From NCBI RefSeq assembly GCF_007747795.1, contig NZ_CP036275.1:2408001-2472000 (forward strand): a DNA stretch of 64,000 bases, read 5' to 3'. Positions 25,669-35,169 of the stretch are shown here, piece by piece (the first letter of the stretch is position 1; each line of letters starts with the position of its first letter). The notes beneath the pieces are model-generated. The model had not been told where the DNA came from. It made no database searches and saw nothing but the letters and a program-made list of their open reading frames with translations. This stretch comes from Maioricimonas rarisocia (lineage in GTDB: Bacteria; Planctomycetota; Planctomycetia; Planctomycetales; Planctomycetaceae). Position numbers and translations under genes: made by a program.

Positions 25669-26973
25669 TCAGCTCGAGGGGATCTGTCGCCAGCTGCCCG
25701 GTACGATCGATGCGGGATCGCCCGAGCCGAATCCGGGAGGCGGCGTGATGGCTGCGGTATCGTCGTAGTCGATCGAAATCTGGGCCGTCTTGTCGATCAG
25801 ACACCAGCCGCCGACGATGACTGCCCCCTGAATCTTGGGGGAGTAACTGGCGTTTTTGCCGTCAACAAGCATGTCGCCGGAGCAGTAAATGACGCCGGCC
25901 AGCCGGGACGGATACGAGTCGTTCTGCAGAAGATCCGTCGATCCCTGATATGGCGTCAGCAGCGGATTGAAATTCGTCCCCGCGCTCGCTTCGGTGAGAT
26001 TCTGATCATGAATCCGGATTTCGAGATCTCCCTCCACGAGAATCGCCGGGTAGTTCGGATACGCCGGTTCCCAGTTGATGTCCTCCCTGATGGCGACACC
26101 CCAGGTTGCGTTGAGAACCACAAGTGTGCCGACAATCCGGCACCGCCTGATCGACAGAGGTTTCCCGGCGGCATTGATGACGTAGATGCCATCGGAATTC
26201 GCAGTGCCGAACGGATTGTTGAACGGGCTCAGCAGGCAGTTGGACAGCGACAGCCCCCCGAGACCGTCATCGAGCGGGCCGTTGCTGATCGTCGTGCCAT
26301 TGCTGACGTACCAGTCGAAGACGGTTGTCGGATCGGGAAGCGGTTGAACGGAGGCCGGAGCGGTCTGCGTTCCGCTGATCGTTCCCGTGCCGCCGTTGTT
26401 GTCGATTACCTGGGCTTCGACGTTGCCGGTGATGCTTCCCCAGTTTTCGACAGTGGCGTTCGAGCAGATGTCGGCCCCGTTGACGGCAAGGGATTCGGTG
26501 GTCGTGAAGTTGCCGACCCACAGATCTCCGCCGGACAGCAGTCCGTACGAAAGGTAGTTGGGGCCGGAGGAACTTCCCAGGTCGACCGCGTAGGTACAGA
26601 CCGCATCGCCGACGCGGCCGATGCCTTGCACCGTCTTGCTGCCGTTTCCCGCGTCGATCAGTTTCCAGGAGAATGTGCCCCCCCCGACTGCAACGGCGGG
26701 CGAGGGGTATTCGATGTTGAATCCGTAATCAGTTTCCCATGTCGGATTCGTATTGAACTCGGCCAGGGCATGTTCAATGGCGGACGATGCGAGCGCCTGC
26801 GCCTGCAGCCGCTCGTTCTCGGCGGTGGCGGCCTTCAGATACAGGCGGGCGACATGCAGACCGGTCAGCGCAATGACAGCCACAATCGTCGCCGTCCCCA
26901 TGACGGCGATGTACAGAAAGCCGCCGCGGGGATGGCCGGAAGTTCGTGTTGTGCGTCGTCGCCGCTGCATCAA
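25669..26973 (-). CDS. PilX/GspK-like pseudopilin-associated protein
   Basis: A 434-residue protein with a basic leader (RRRRTTRTSGHPRGG) followed by FLYIAVMGTATIVAVIALTGLHVARLYL, i.e. a prepilin-like Gly-Phe cleavage site and one hydrophobic helix; the +5 Glu of true pilins is missing, as in PilX/GspK-type minor pilins. The helix is followed by AENERLQAQALASSAIEHALAEF, a PilX-like amphipathic segment. The remaining 350 residues are Asn/Gly/Ser-rich with beta-helix-like patches (LSIRRCRIVGTLVVLN). It sits 18 bp after the PilW/GspJ-like gene. Assembly into a type II secretion or type IV-like pseudopilus tip is inferred. Confidence 0.75.
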   Translation of the reverse strand: MMQRRRRTTRTSGHPRGGFLYIAVMGTATIVAVIALTGLHVARLYLKAATAENERLQAQALASSAIEHALAEFNTNPTWETDYGFNIEYPSPAVAVGGGTFSWKLIDAGNGSKTVQGIGRVGDAVCTYAVDLGSSSGPNYLSYGLLSGGDLWVGNFTTTESLAVNGADICSNATVENWGSITGNVEAQVIDNNGGTGTISGTQTAPASVQPLPDPTTVFDWYVSNGTTISNGPLDDGLGGLSLSNCLLSPFNNPFGTANSDGIYVINAAGKPLSIRRCRIVGTLVVLNATWGVAIREDINWEPAYPNYPAILVEGDLEIRIHDQNLTEASAGTNFNPLLTPYQGSTDLLQNDSYPSRLAGVIYCSGDMLVDGKNASYSPKIQGAVIVGGWCLIDKTAQISIDYDDTAAITPPPGFGSGDPASIVPGSWRQIPSS

Positions 26974-26991
26974 CCGGTCTCCTGAGTCCGA

Positions 26992-27945
26992 TCAGTCCGG
27001 CTCGTAGGTCGCGTAGATCGCAACCCGCCGGGACGAAGTGCCGGTGCTGTTCCAGCTGCTCTGCCACTCGTTCTTCTTCGACGCGTCGTTCGGACTCTCG
27101 TGGGTCTCGCCGAGCAGCACGTCGTAGTGATGCCGGGCGGCGCTGTCCTTGTAGCTGACGGCCAGGTAGTACTCGCCGGGCGTCAGCGGCGTTGGGGCAA
27201 CCGGCAGGGAATGCCAGCCGGTCGACGAGGCGTTCGCCAGAGCTGTGTGGGCAAGCAGGTTCTTGGGGTTGTCGTTGTTGTCGACGTCGTAGATCGCCAT
27301 CGTGTAGTCACTGTTGTCCAGCAGACCAATCGTGAGGTAGACGCTCAGCTGCACGACGGTGCCCGGCTCGGACAGCGTCGCGCGGGTGCCGATCTGGATG
27401 CGACGATCGGAGTCGGTCAACAGGTACGGGATCTCGTAGCCGAACGTTTCGGTCGGCAGATACCACCGCATTCCCCACTGGCTCGAATCCATGGCGGGCG
27501 GCGAGGGGGAGTTGCCGGTGATTGACCTGTTCAGGTACGCCACGTCGAACTGCTGCACGTCCTCCAGCACGGTGACCGCCGGACCGCCGTTGATCGAGTA
27601 CTGCAGCTCGGCGGTCGGCAGGCCGGTCCACTGGTACGTGATTGTTTCCTCCGCCAGATCGCCGTCCCGGTCGGGAACCGTGAACGTCACGGTGTTGCTG
27701 GTGCGCGTCGTGAATCCGGTCGCGTGCTTCAGATCGTTGAGCACGTCGGCGTGGACGTCGGCGGCCCGGGTGGTCGCGGCGGCGGTTGACGTCCCGTCGA
27801 ACGACCGGATCGACAGAAACAGGCTGCTCGCCAGACCCGCCATCAGCAGCGAGGCCGAGAGCGTGCTGATGATCAGCTCGACGAGCGTATAGCCGGCCCG
27901 TGCTGCTACAGTCGTCTGGAAGCAGTGCCGTTGGCGAAGGCGCAT
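26992..27945 (-). CDS. PilW/GspJ-like pseudopilin
   Basis: A 317-residue protein; the start at 27945 overlaps the preceding stop as TGATG and follows the natural reading of the leader MRLRQRHCFQTTVAARAG. A canonical prepilin site follows: G-YTLVELIISTLSASLLMAGL, with Glu at +5. The C-terminal part is beta-rich (YTMAIYDVDNNDNPKNLL, TPGEYYLAVSYKDSA), resembling a small jelly-roll, unusual for a minor pilin. A longer in-frame extension upstream has no coding character. Third gene of the four-gene pseudopilin unit. Confidence 0.8.
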   Translation of the reverse strand: MRLRQRHCFQTTVAARAGYTLVELIISTLSASLLMAGLASSLFLSIRSFDGTSTAAATTRAADVHADVLNDLKHATGFTTRTSNTVTFTVPDRDGDLAEETITYQWTGLPTAELQYSINGGPAVTVLEDVQQFDVAYLNRSITGNSPSPPAMDSSQWGMRWYLPTETFGYEIPYLLTDSDRRIQIGTRATLSEPGTVVQLSVYLTIGLLDNSDYTMAIYDVDNNDNPKNLLAHTALANASSTGWHSLPVAPTPLTPGEYYLAVSYKDSAARHHYDVLLGETHESPNDASKKNEWQSSWNSTGTSSRRVAIYATYEPD

Positions 27946-28595
27946 CACGGGTCCTCCGCATGGTTGGTGATCTCGGTTCCTCCCTGCAGGGCGACCCCCT
28001 GACCGGTCTGCAGCTCGACTCCGGCCCAGCTCTGGACAGTGGTATCTGCCTCCGGAGCCGATTCGAGCACTCCCCACTGCGAGCGGTAGCCAACGAGGAT
28101 CGTCTGCCGACCCCCGGGTTCGGTGACCGTGACGGTGATTCGCTTCAGCCCCTGATCGGAGGCGGCAGTGTTCTGCGGGCTCGAGACATTGGCGTAGTCG
28201 ACCGTCACTTCGCGTGTCCAGCCGCTGTAGCCGGCCAGTGGGAAGCCGTTCTTGTCTTCCGGCGTGGATTGCCAGCCGTCGTAGTCGTCGACGTCGTCCC
28301 ACAGCGCCCGGTTGAGCGACGTTTCGGGCAGTTCGATTCCCAGCGACGGCAGCACGCCCGTTTCCTTGTACTCCTGCTGCATGATCTCCGACATCATCTG
28401 CCGCGCCAGTGCCGCCGCCTTGTGCTGCGATTCCGAAGCGATCCAGGTCTTGTAAACGCCTGTGACGCCGCTCAGCGCGCTGACAAGTACCAGCCCGACG
28501 AGGAACGTCGAGATCGTCACCTCGGTGAGCGTCAGGCCGGCGCGTGAGGTGCGGCCGGGCTGCCTGCCAATCGGACTGGACGGCAAAGGTTTCAT
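27945..28595 (-). CDS. GspI/PilV-like pseudopilin
   Basis: A 216-residue protein whose ATG at 28595 overlaps the stop of the upstream pseudopilin gene (TGATG). Leader MKPLPSSPIGRQPGRTSRAG, then LTLTEVTISTFLVGLVLVSALSGV with the conserved Glu at +5, then an amphipathic helix (QHKAAALARQMMSEIMQQEY). The C-terminal half is a small soluble beta domain. Stop and next start overlap by one base at 27945, so translation is coupled on both sides. Confidence 0.8.
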   Translation of the reverse strand: MKPLPSSPIGRQPGRTSRAGLTLTEVTISTFLVGLVLVSALSGVTGVYKTWIASESQHKAAALARQMMSEIMQQEYKETGVLPSLGIELPETSLNRALWDDVDDYDGWQSTPEDKNGFPLAGYSGWTREVTVDYANVSSPQNTAASDQGLKRITVTVTEPGGRQTILVGYRSQWGVLESAPEADTTVQSWAGVELQTGQGVALQGGTEITNHAEDP

Positions 28596-29101
28596 CAGGG
28601 CTGAATGCTGATCTTTCCGGTCTGGGCGTTCACGACGATGGTCCGCTGCTGGCCGCCGGAGGCGATCACGACGTTGCCGCCGTAGTCGGGCCGGCCATAC
28701 ATATCGAAGACGATCGTCGTCCCGGTCCCGCCGGATCCGAAACTGACCGACACGATCGTGGCGGGTGATGACAGCGTCGTCAGATCGACAGTAAACGGCT
28801 GCGTGGGATGGTCGATGTCGTTCATCCCCGTCAGCGTGTACGTGTGCGACGCGGGGGTGAAATCGACGCTCTGCGTCGTCCCCTTCGTCTTCGCATTCTG
28901 GCGGGCATGGTACAGGTCCGCCGCCACGCGGGCCGCGGCTGCCTCGGCATGGAAGTGGTTCCGCGATTCGAGGTACCGCGGAGACGCGACAGCGGCGATC
29001 ATTGCGATGATCAAAACCACCAGCGCAATCTCGACCATCGAGAAGCCGGAGCGCGGCTGCGAAGGGGGCTGTGTCGACCGTATTCGGGGAATGGAGCCCA
29101 T
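28595..29101 (-). CDS. GspH/FimT-like pseudopilin, first gene of the operon
   Basis: A 168-residue protein with a prepilin leader ending RSG, then FSMVEIALVVLIIAMIAAVASPRYLE (Glu at +5, Pro at about +22, as in class I pilins) and the FimT/GspH-like helix AEAAAARVAADLYHARQNAKT. The soluble part is about 110 residues. It heads the pseudopilin operon; no GspE ATPase, GspF or prepilin peptidase is in the window, so the secretion machine must be encoded elsewhere. Confidence 0.8.
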   Translation of the reverse strand: MGSIPRIRSTQPPSQPRSGFSMVEIALVVLIIAMIAAVASPRYLESRNHFHAEAAAARVAADLYHARQNAKTKGTTQSVDFTPASHTYTLTGMNDIDHPTQPFTVDLTTLSSPATIVSVSFGSGGTGTTIVFDMYGRPDYGGNVVIASGGQQRTIVVNAQTGKISIQP

Positions 29102-29446
29102 ACGCGTGACTCGCTCTCGTTGCGGGAAACCTCTCCTTCAACCGGATAGCTCACCGCGGGGCTCGCTGTTGCCGAAACAGGGCACCCGGGCGGACTCATC
29201 GCTCACCGGCCGCATTCGATACCGGTTGTGACATCTGTGATGCATTTTCAGGGAATGGGGAATCGGATCTTCAGGTGTCGGGATTCTCACGGGCGCACGC
29301 CACGGGCGAACAGATAAAGACCCTGTTCAGACCAGCGTCGGTTGCAGGACACGCGGGAACGCATCCGCTAAGGTGACGCGCTACGGGCGGGCCACGGGTT
29401 GCCAGCGAACGCATCACTGAACCGAAGCCACGACGCGAGTATTGCC
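29102..29446. other. Divergent intergenic region
   Basis: 345 bp between the pseudopilin operon (minus) and a propeller gene (plus). It must hold promoters for both directions. I see no repeat, strong hairpin or clear sigma-70 box. Confidence 0.4.
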
Positions 29447-30256
29447 ATGTCCCTGCGGATTCCCCTCCTGCTGCCTCTGCTGTTTGCCGTCGTCCCGCCA
29501 GACGCCCTCCCCGCCGACGAACCACAACCGTTCCGTGCCACGGTCTGCGAAGGCCGCTATCCCCATCACCTCCAGGGAATCTGCACCGACCAGCAGCAGA
29601 GCCTGTACTGGTCCTTCACGACCGTCCTCGTGAAGACAGACAGCGACGGCAAGGTACAGAAGCAGATCGACGTGGCGAATCATCACGGCGACCTCTGCTA
29701 CCACGACGGCAAGGTGTACGTTGCGGTGAACCTGGGGCAGTTCAACCGACCCGCCGGACAGGCCGATTCGTGGGTCTACGTCTATGACGCGAAAACACTC
29801 GAAGAACTGGCCCGGCACGAAGTTCCCGAGGTGGTCCATGGTGCGGGCGGTATGGCCTGTCACGAGGGACGCTTTATCGTGGTCGGCGGGCTGCCTCCCG
29901 GGTACGAGGAGAACTACCTCTACGAATATGACGCCGACTTCAACTTTCAGAAGCGGCACGTCTTCGAGAGCGGCTATACGCTGATGGGGATCCAGACCGC
30001 CGCGTATGCGGATGGTGCCTGGTGGTTCGGCTGCTACGGCAATCCCCCCACTCTGCTGAAGGCGAACGAAAAGTTGGAATTCACCGGCAAGTGGAACTTC
30101 AACTGTTCGCTGGGGATCGTCGCGCTCGAACCGGGGCGGCTTCTGGTCGCCAGTGGCCACTGTCGCAAGGAAGACGGCTGCGACGGCCGGGTCGAGCCGG
30201 CGGTTGCCGATGAGAAGCAGGGCCTCCGCCGGGTTTCCATCGATTCTGCACCATAG
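29447..30256 (+). CDS. Exported beta-propeller-like hypothetical protein
   Basis: The start at 29447 gives a proper signal peptide (MSLRIPLLLPLLFAVVPPDALPA); an upstream in-frame GTG/ATG-like start at 29399 adds 16 unlikely residues. The mature protein of about 245 residues has repeated strand pairs (LYWSFTTVLVKTDSDGKV, GDLCYHDGKVYVAVN, GGMACHEGRFIVVGGLPPG, YADGAWWFGCYG), as in small propellers. No catalytic motif is evident. A metallophosphoesterase gene follows on the same strand after a 210-bp spacer that holds two copies of repeat family A. Confidence 0.65.
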   Translation: MSLRIPLLLPLLFAVVPPDALPADEPQPFRATVCEGRYPHHLQGICTDQQQSLYWSFTTVLVKTDSDGKVQKQIDVANHHGDLCYHDGKVYVAVNLGQFNRPAGQADSWVYVYDAKTLEELARHEVPEVVHGAGGMACHEGRFIVVGGLPPGYEENYLYEYDADFNFQKRHVFESGYTLMGIQTAAYADGAWWFGCYGNPPTLLKANEKLEFTGKWNFNCSLGIVALEPGRLLVASGHCRKEDGCDGRVEPAVADEKQGLRRVSIDSAP

Positions 30257-30271
30257 TCCCTGATCACGGGT

Positions 30272-30314
30272 GGCCGGGGTCGGAACGAGCGTAGCGAGTG
30301 CAGCCCCCGGAAGC
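30272..30314 (+). repeat. Interspersed repeat family A, copy 2
   Basis: Starts GGCCGGGGTCGGAACGAGCG and ends GTGCAGCCCCCGGAAGCG. Differs from copy 1 by a few substitutions. Placed just after the propeller gene. Confidence 0.75.
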
Positions 30315-30374
30315 GTCGAGGACGGAGCGGGGTGCCGTGCTCGCCCCTTCGAGGCGAGTATGCGTGCTGGTGGG

Positions 30375-30420
30375 TGGCCGGGGTCGAAGCGAGCGCAGCG
30401 AGTGCAGCCCCCGGAAGCGT
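30375..30420 (+). repeat. Interspersed repeat family A, copy 3
   Basis: Starts GGCCGGGGTCGAAGCGAGCG and ends GTGCAGCCCCCGGAAGCGT, about 60 bp after copy 2 in the same orientation. Confidence 0.75.
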
Positions 30421-30466
30421 GGAGATCGAGGCCGATTGAGTTCATTTCAGCAGGAGACACGAGATC

Positions 30467-31366
<900 letters not shown>

Positions 31367-31926
31367 TGCAGATCCGGTGGGGCAGAGATTCGAAGCTGAC
31401 GGCCCGTTCGCACTGCTGGACAAAGCCAGCAGTGGCACCCATGGAGCCCCCGGAACCGTTCTCCCCCAGGACGACGTCTATTTTCGTAGGAGACACGGAA
31501 AGAACAGAGGCGAGCCGGCTGCGTGAGCTTCGGGGTGGCATGTTTGCCCGGCAAGGCAAGCATGTGCGTCGAACGAGATGCCGGGACCACTCCCAGCCTA
31601 CCCCTTGCCACCGGGGGCCATGCCATTTTCTTAAGTCTCGCGTCTCGAGACTCAAGCCATACTCGCCACGCCCGTCACTGCGCTCCGCTTCGTTCCGGGC
31701 CACCCGACCGGAAACCAGGTGGGGAAAGCACTCTGGTTTGCCGGATCACTCGCTGGCGCTTCGTGCTGGTATCATGGGACACATGCGGTTCCCTCGAGCG
31801 TCACAACTCAGGCTTGAATGCCGAGCCTTCCCCGTCGAAATGTCACCAATTCGGTGAAACCCCTGCGATCCGGGAGCGGTATCATCAGAGGTGCTTCCCC
31901 CTCCCGTCTTCGCAGGATTGACCGAG
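31367..31926. repeat. Gene-free repeat block
   Basis: 560 bp without a convincing gene. It opens with repeat family B (31406-31537) and continues with CGGCAAGGCAAGCATG (also near 24270 in block 1), then GC-rich sequence with GAGACTCAAGCC and CACTGCGCTCCGCTTCG motifs common in planctomycete intergenic repeats. Confidence 0.6.
31406..31537 (+). repeat. Interspersed repeat family B, copy 2
   Basis: Contains CACTGCTGG-ACAAAG-CCAGCAGTG, then GGCACCC, a 45-bp spacer not present in copy 1, TTTTCGTAGGAGACACGGA and CGAGCCGGCTGCGTGAGCT. Confidence 0.75.
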
Positions 31927-33690
31927 ATGCATCCCGATTGCCGGTTTCGACAGGCCGTTCTGGCCGCCGCTCTGCTGTTTGTGACACTCTCCCCTGCCCT
32001 GGCGGATGACCGGCCGGCGACCGAACTCTTGCCGGACTCGACGGTTCTCTATGCCGAGATGCCTCGACCGGCGAAGCTGCTGGGGACGATTCTCGATCAC
32101 CCACTCCGCTCGAAGATCGAGGCGCTGGACGCCTACGAAGAGGCGGTCGGCACCGACGAGTTCGCCGAGTTCCAAACGGTGCTCGGCGTGATCGAGGCGC
32201 AGATCGGGATGAGCTGGCGGGAGGCGGTCGAAGCCGTCACCGAGAACGGCATCACTGTCGCGGTCGATGCGGAGAGCGAAGGGCTCGCCATCATTGTCGA
32301 CGCCCGGGACGAAGAGTCTCTGCGGCGGGTCCTCGAGACGCTCATGGAGATTGCACGCAGCGACGCCCGTTCCAAAGGAAACGAGGATCCGTACCGCGAG
32401 AAGGATTACCGCGGCCTGACGGTCTACGAGACAAAGAACGGCGGCTTCGCGGTGATCGGCCGCAAGCTCGTCATCTGCAACAAGAAGGAACTGGGGAAGT
32501 ACATTCTGGACAGCCATCTGGATGGAGGCGTCGAGACGCTGGCTGCCAGCGCCCGCTTTCAGGAAGCCCGGCCGGGCCCAGACGCCGAGCCAACCGCCTG
32601 GGGCTACGTCGACATCGGATTTCTCCGCGACGCCGGTGCCGCACAGGATCTGTTCAAGGGCCGGGCGGACAACCCGGTGGGCGAACTGCTGCTCGGCGGT
32701 CTGCTCGAGGCGCTGCAGGACACCCCGTTCGCTACCGCGTCCCTCGACATTGCTGAGGAGGGAGTGACGCTGGCATTCAGCATGCCGCACGACCCGGCCG
32801 GTGTCAGCGAGGCTCGCGAGTACTGGTTCGGTCCGGAGGCGACCGGGACAGCCAACCCGCTTCCGGAGGATGCAGCGAACCTTTTTGCGCTGACGACCTA
32901 CCGCGACCTCTCGCAGTTCTGGCTGCGTGCGGGCGACCTGTTCGACGAGAACATTCTCGACGGTTTTGCCGAGGCAGACAGCAACCTCACGACGCTGTTC
33001 TCCGGCCGCGACTTCGGGGAAGAGATCCTCGGAGCATTCTCGCCGCAGGTGCAGTTCATCGCCCGCCGGCAGGAGTTTGGCGAGACGGGGCCGCGACCGG
33101 CCATCCGGCTGCCGGCCTTCGCGCTGGTGTTCGAGATGCGTGATCCGGAGACGACGCAGGGTGAAATGCGCCGGATCTTTCAGAGTCTGATCGGGTTCCT
33201 GAATGTCGTCGGCGCGATGAATGGCCAGCCGCAGCTTGAGCTGGGAATGCAGCAGGACAACGACGTCGAACTCGTCACCGCCAGCTACCTTCCGGAGGCG
33301 GGCGAGGAAGACGCCGACGACGCCCGGATCAACTTCAACTTCGCACCGTCGGTCGGGTTCGCGGGGAAACGGTTCATCGTCTCCAGTACCTCGGGGCTCG
33401 CCAGGCAGCTTTCCGGGAGTGGTGACGAAGATGACCGTGCTGCTGCCGCGACGCAGGCCAACACGGCGGCCCGGCTCGACGTGGGCGAACTGCGGACGGT
33501 CCTCGGCGAGAACCGTTCTCACCTGATCGCGCAGAATATGCTCGAGAACGGCCACACGCGGGAAGAAGCGGAAGCCGAGATCGGTGCCCTCGAAGCGATC
33601 GCCGGCTACTTCGATGACCTCTCTCTGCAGCTGGTCACGGCGGGAGAGCGGATCGAACTCGTGCTGGGGCTGCGGCTCAACGTCGAGTAA
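31927..33690 (+). CDS. DUF3352-like secreted protein
   Basis: A 587-residue exported protein. The ATG at 31927 begins a signal peptide (FRQAVLAAALLFVTLSPALA), and AGGA lies 12 bases upstream; a GTG at 31891 is a weaker alternative. The mature part opens TELLPDSTVLYAEMPRPAKLL, like the DUF3352-type opening of the DUF1559 fusion at 2607 (LLPADAIIYVG). Further landmarks are GGFAVIGRKLVICNKKELGKYI near 185 and RFIVSSTSGLARQL near 490, a duplicated layout. It is acidic overall. The function is unknown. It precedes the DUF1800/DUF1501 pair by 75 bp and may share its transcript. Confidence 0.75.
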   Translation: MHPDCRFRQAVLAAALLFVTLSPALADDRPATELLPDSTVLYAEMPRPAKLLGTILDHPLRSKIEALDAYEEAVGTDEFAEFQTVLGVIEAQIGMSWREAVEAVTENGITVAVDAESEGLAIIVDARDEESLRRVLETLMEIARSDARSKGNEDPYREKDYRGLTVYETKNGGFAVIGRKLVICNKKELGKYILDSHLDGGVETLAASARFQEARPGPDAEPTAWGYVDIGFLRDAGAAQDLFKGRADNPVGELLLGGLLEALQDTPFATASLDIAEEGVTLAFSMPHDPAGVSEAREYWFGPEATGTANPLPEDAANLFALTTYRDLSQFWLRAGDLFDENILDGFAEADSNLTTLFSGRDFGEEILGAFSPQVQFIARRQEFGETGPRPAIRLPAFALVFEMRDPETTQGEMRRIFQSLIGFLNVVGAMNGQPQLELGMQQDNDVELVTASYLPEAGEEDADDARINFNFAPSVGFAGKRFIVSSTSGLARQLSGSGDEDDRAAAATQANTAARLDVGELRTVLGENRSHLIAQNMLENGHTREEAEAEIGALEAIAGYFDDLSLQLVTAGERIELVLGLRLNVE

Positions 33691-33765
33691 CCGGACGCTG
33701 CAGGCCTCGTGAACGTGGGAAATCGCCGTCCTGTCCCGACTGGAATGGCAGACGCTGGAGAAAGC

Positions 33766-35133
33766 ATGAATCGGCCACAGCATGTCGATCCGGAATGGGC
33801 GTGGAGTCCATATTCGCCGGATGCACAAACTCCCTGGACGCGAGCACTGGCGGCCCATCTGTACCGGCGGGCCGGCTTCGCCGCAACCACGCAGCAGCTC
33901 GATGACGCTGTGGCACAGTCACCCGGTGAAGTCCTCCAGGATCTCATGCAGCCCGGTCGAGAGTCGCAGGACTATGCGAACGACATCGACGATCTGGCTC
34001 GGGCGAATCTGGCAACCGGCGATCCGAAGAAGATGTCCGCCTGGTGGCTGTATCGCATGTTGACCACTCCGGCGCAGCTTCAGGAGAAGGCGACGCTCTT
34101 CTGGCACGGCCACTTCGCGACCGGTGCCGAGAAGGTCGAGGATGCTGACCTCGTCTACGGGCAGTACCGGTTGCTGCGAGAGCATGCGACGGGGGACTTC
34201 GGTGCCCTGCTCCACGGGATCTCCCGCGACCCGGCGATGCTCATCTACCTCGACTCGGCGACGAACCGCAAGTCGCACCCGAACGAGAATTACGCCCGCG
34301 AGATCATGGAGCTGTTCGCACTCGGCGAAGGGGCCTACACCGAGCAGGACATTCGCGAGCTGGCCCGCTGCTTTACCGGCTGGGAAGTTCGCCGCGGCAA
34401 GTTCCGGTTCAACCGCTACCAGCACGACTTCGGCGAGAAGACGGTGCTCGGCACATCAGGAAAACTGGGTGGTGATGAGGGTGTTGACGTTGTCCTGGCT
34501 CAGTCCACGGCACCGCAGTTCATCGTGAGGAAGCTGATCCGGTTCTATGTCTGCGACGAGCCGGAAGCCTCCGATGAACTGGTTGCGCCGCTGGCACGTG
34601 AGTTCCGCGACAGTGGTCTGCAGGTTGGCCCGGTGATCCAGCGAATCCTTTCGAGCAATCTGTTCTTCTCATCACACAGCCGTGGCCGCAAGGTTCGCTC
34701 GCCGATCGAACTCGGCGTCGGATTTCTGCGGGCACTCAACGGCACGACCGGGATCTACGAACTGGCGGCCGGCATGGCACAGATCGGCCAGGAACTGTTC
34801 TATCCCCCGAACGTGAAGGGATGGGACGGCGGGCGAACGTGGATCAATTCTTCGACGCTGCTGGGTCGCGCCAATCTGATCCGGAGCCTGCTGGAGAGCG
34901 ACAAGACACGTTTCTCCGGCGCAACGCTCGAGGAACTGGTTGATCGCGAAGGTCTGCAGAAGCCGCACGAGATCGTCGACTGGCTCGCGGAACTTCTGTT
35001 CGCCGTGCCGGTGCCCGAGACCGTCCGCGAGCGGGTGACGGGAGTTCTCGAGTCGAACGACGGTGACCGCGAGAACCGCCTGCGAAATGCCCTGACCGTC
35101 CTCTGTACGCTGCCCGAGTTTCAGCTCGCCTGA
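33766..35133 (+). CDS. DUF1800 family protein
   Basis: A 455-residue protein. GGAG five bases before the ATG at 33766 fixes the start; an upstream in-frame GTG at 33709 lacks one. It follows DUF1800 throughout: AAHLYRRAGFAATTQQLDDAV, KATLFWHGHFATGAEKV, DPAMLIYLDSATNRKSHPNENYAREIMELFALG, the RYQHDFGEKTVLG stretch and ELFYPPNVKGWDGGRTWINSSTLLGRANL. DUF1800 proteins are almost always next to DUF1501 genes, as here (36 bp apart). No signal peptide is obvious. The biochemical role is unknown. Confidence 0.92.
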   Translation: MNRPQHVDPEWAWSPYSPDAQTPWTRALAAHLYRRAGFAATTQQLDDAVAQSPGEVLQDLMQPGRESQDYANDIDDLARANLATGDPKKMSAWWLYRMLTTPAQLQEKATLFWHGHFATGAEKVEDADLVYGQYRLLREHATGDFGALLHGISRDPAMLIYLDSATNRKSHPNENYAREIMELFALGEGAYTEQDIRELARCFTGWEVRRGKFRFNRYQHDFGEKTVLGTSGKLGGDEGVDVVLAQSTAPQFIVRKLIRFYVCDEPEASDELVAPLAREFRDSGLQVGPVIQRILSSNLFFSSHSRGRKVRSPIELGVGFLRALNGTTGIYELAAGMAQIGQELFYPPNVKGWDGGRTWINSSTLLGRANLIRSLLESDKTRFSGATLEELVDREGLQKPHEIVDWLAELLFAVPVPETVRERVTGVLESNDGDRENRLRNALTVLCTLPEFQLA

Positions 35134-35169
35134 ACAGACGATGCTTCCGCAATGACGAAGGAGTTCGTG

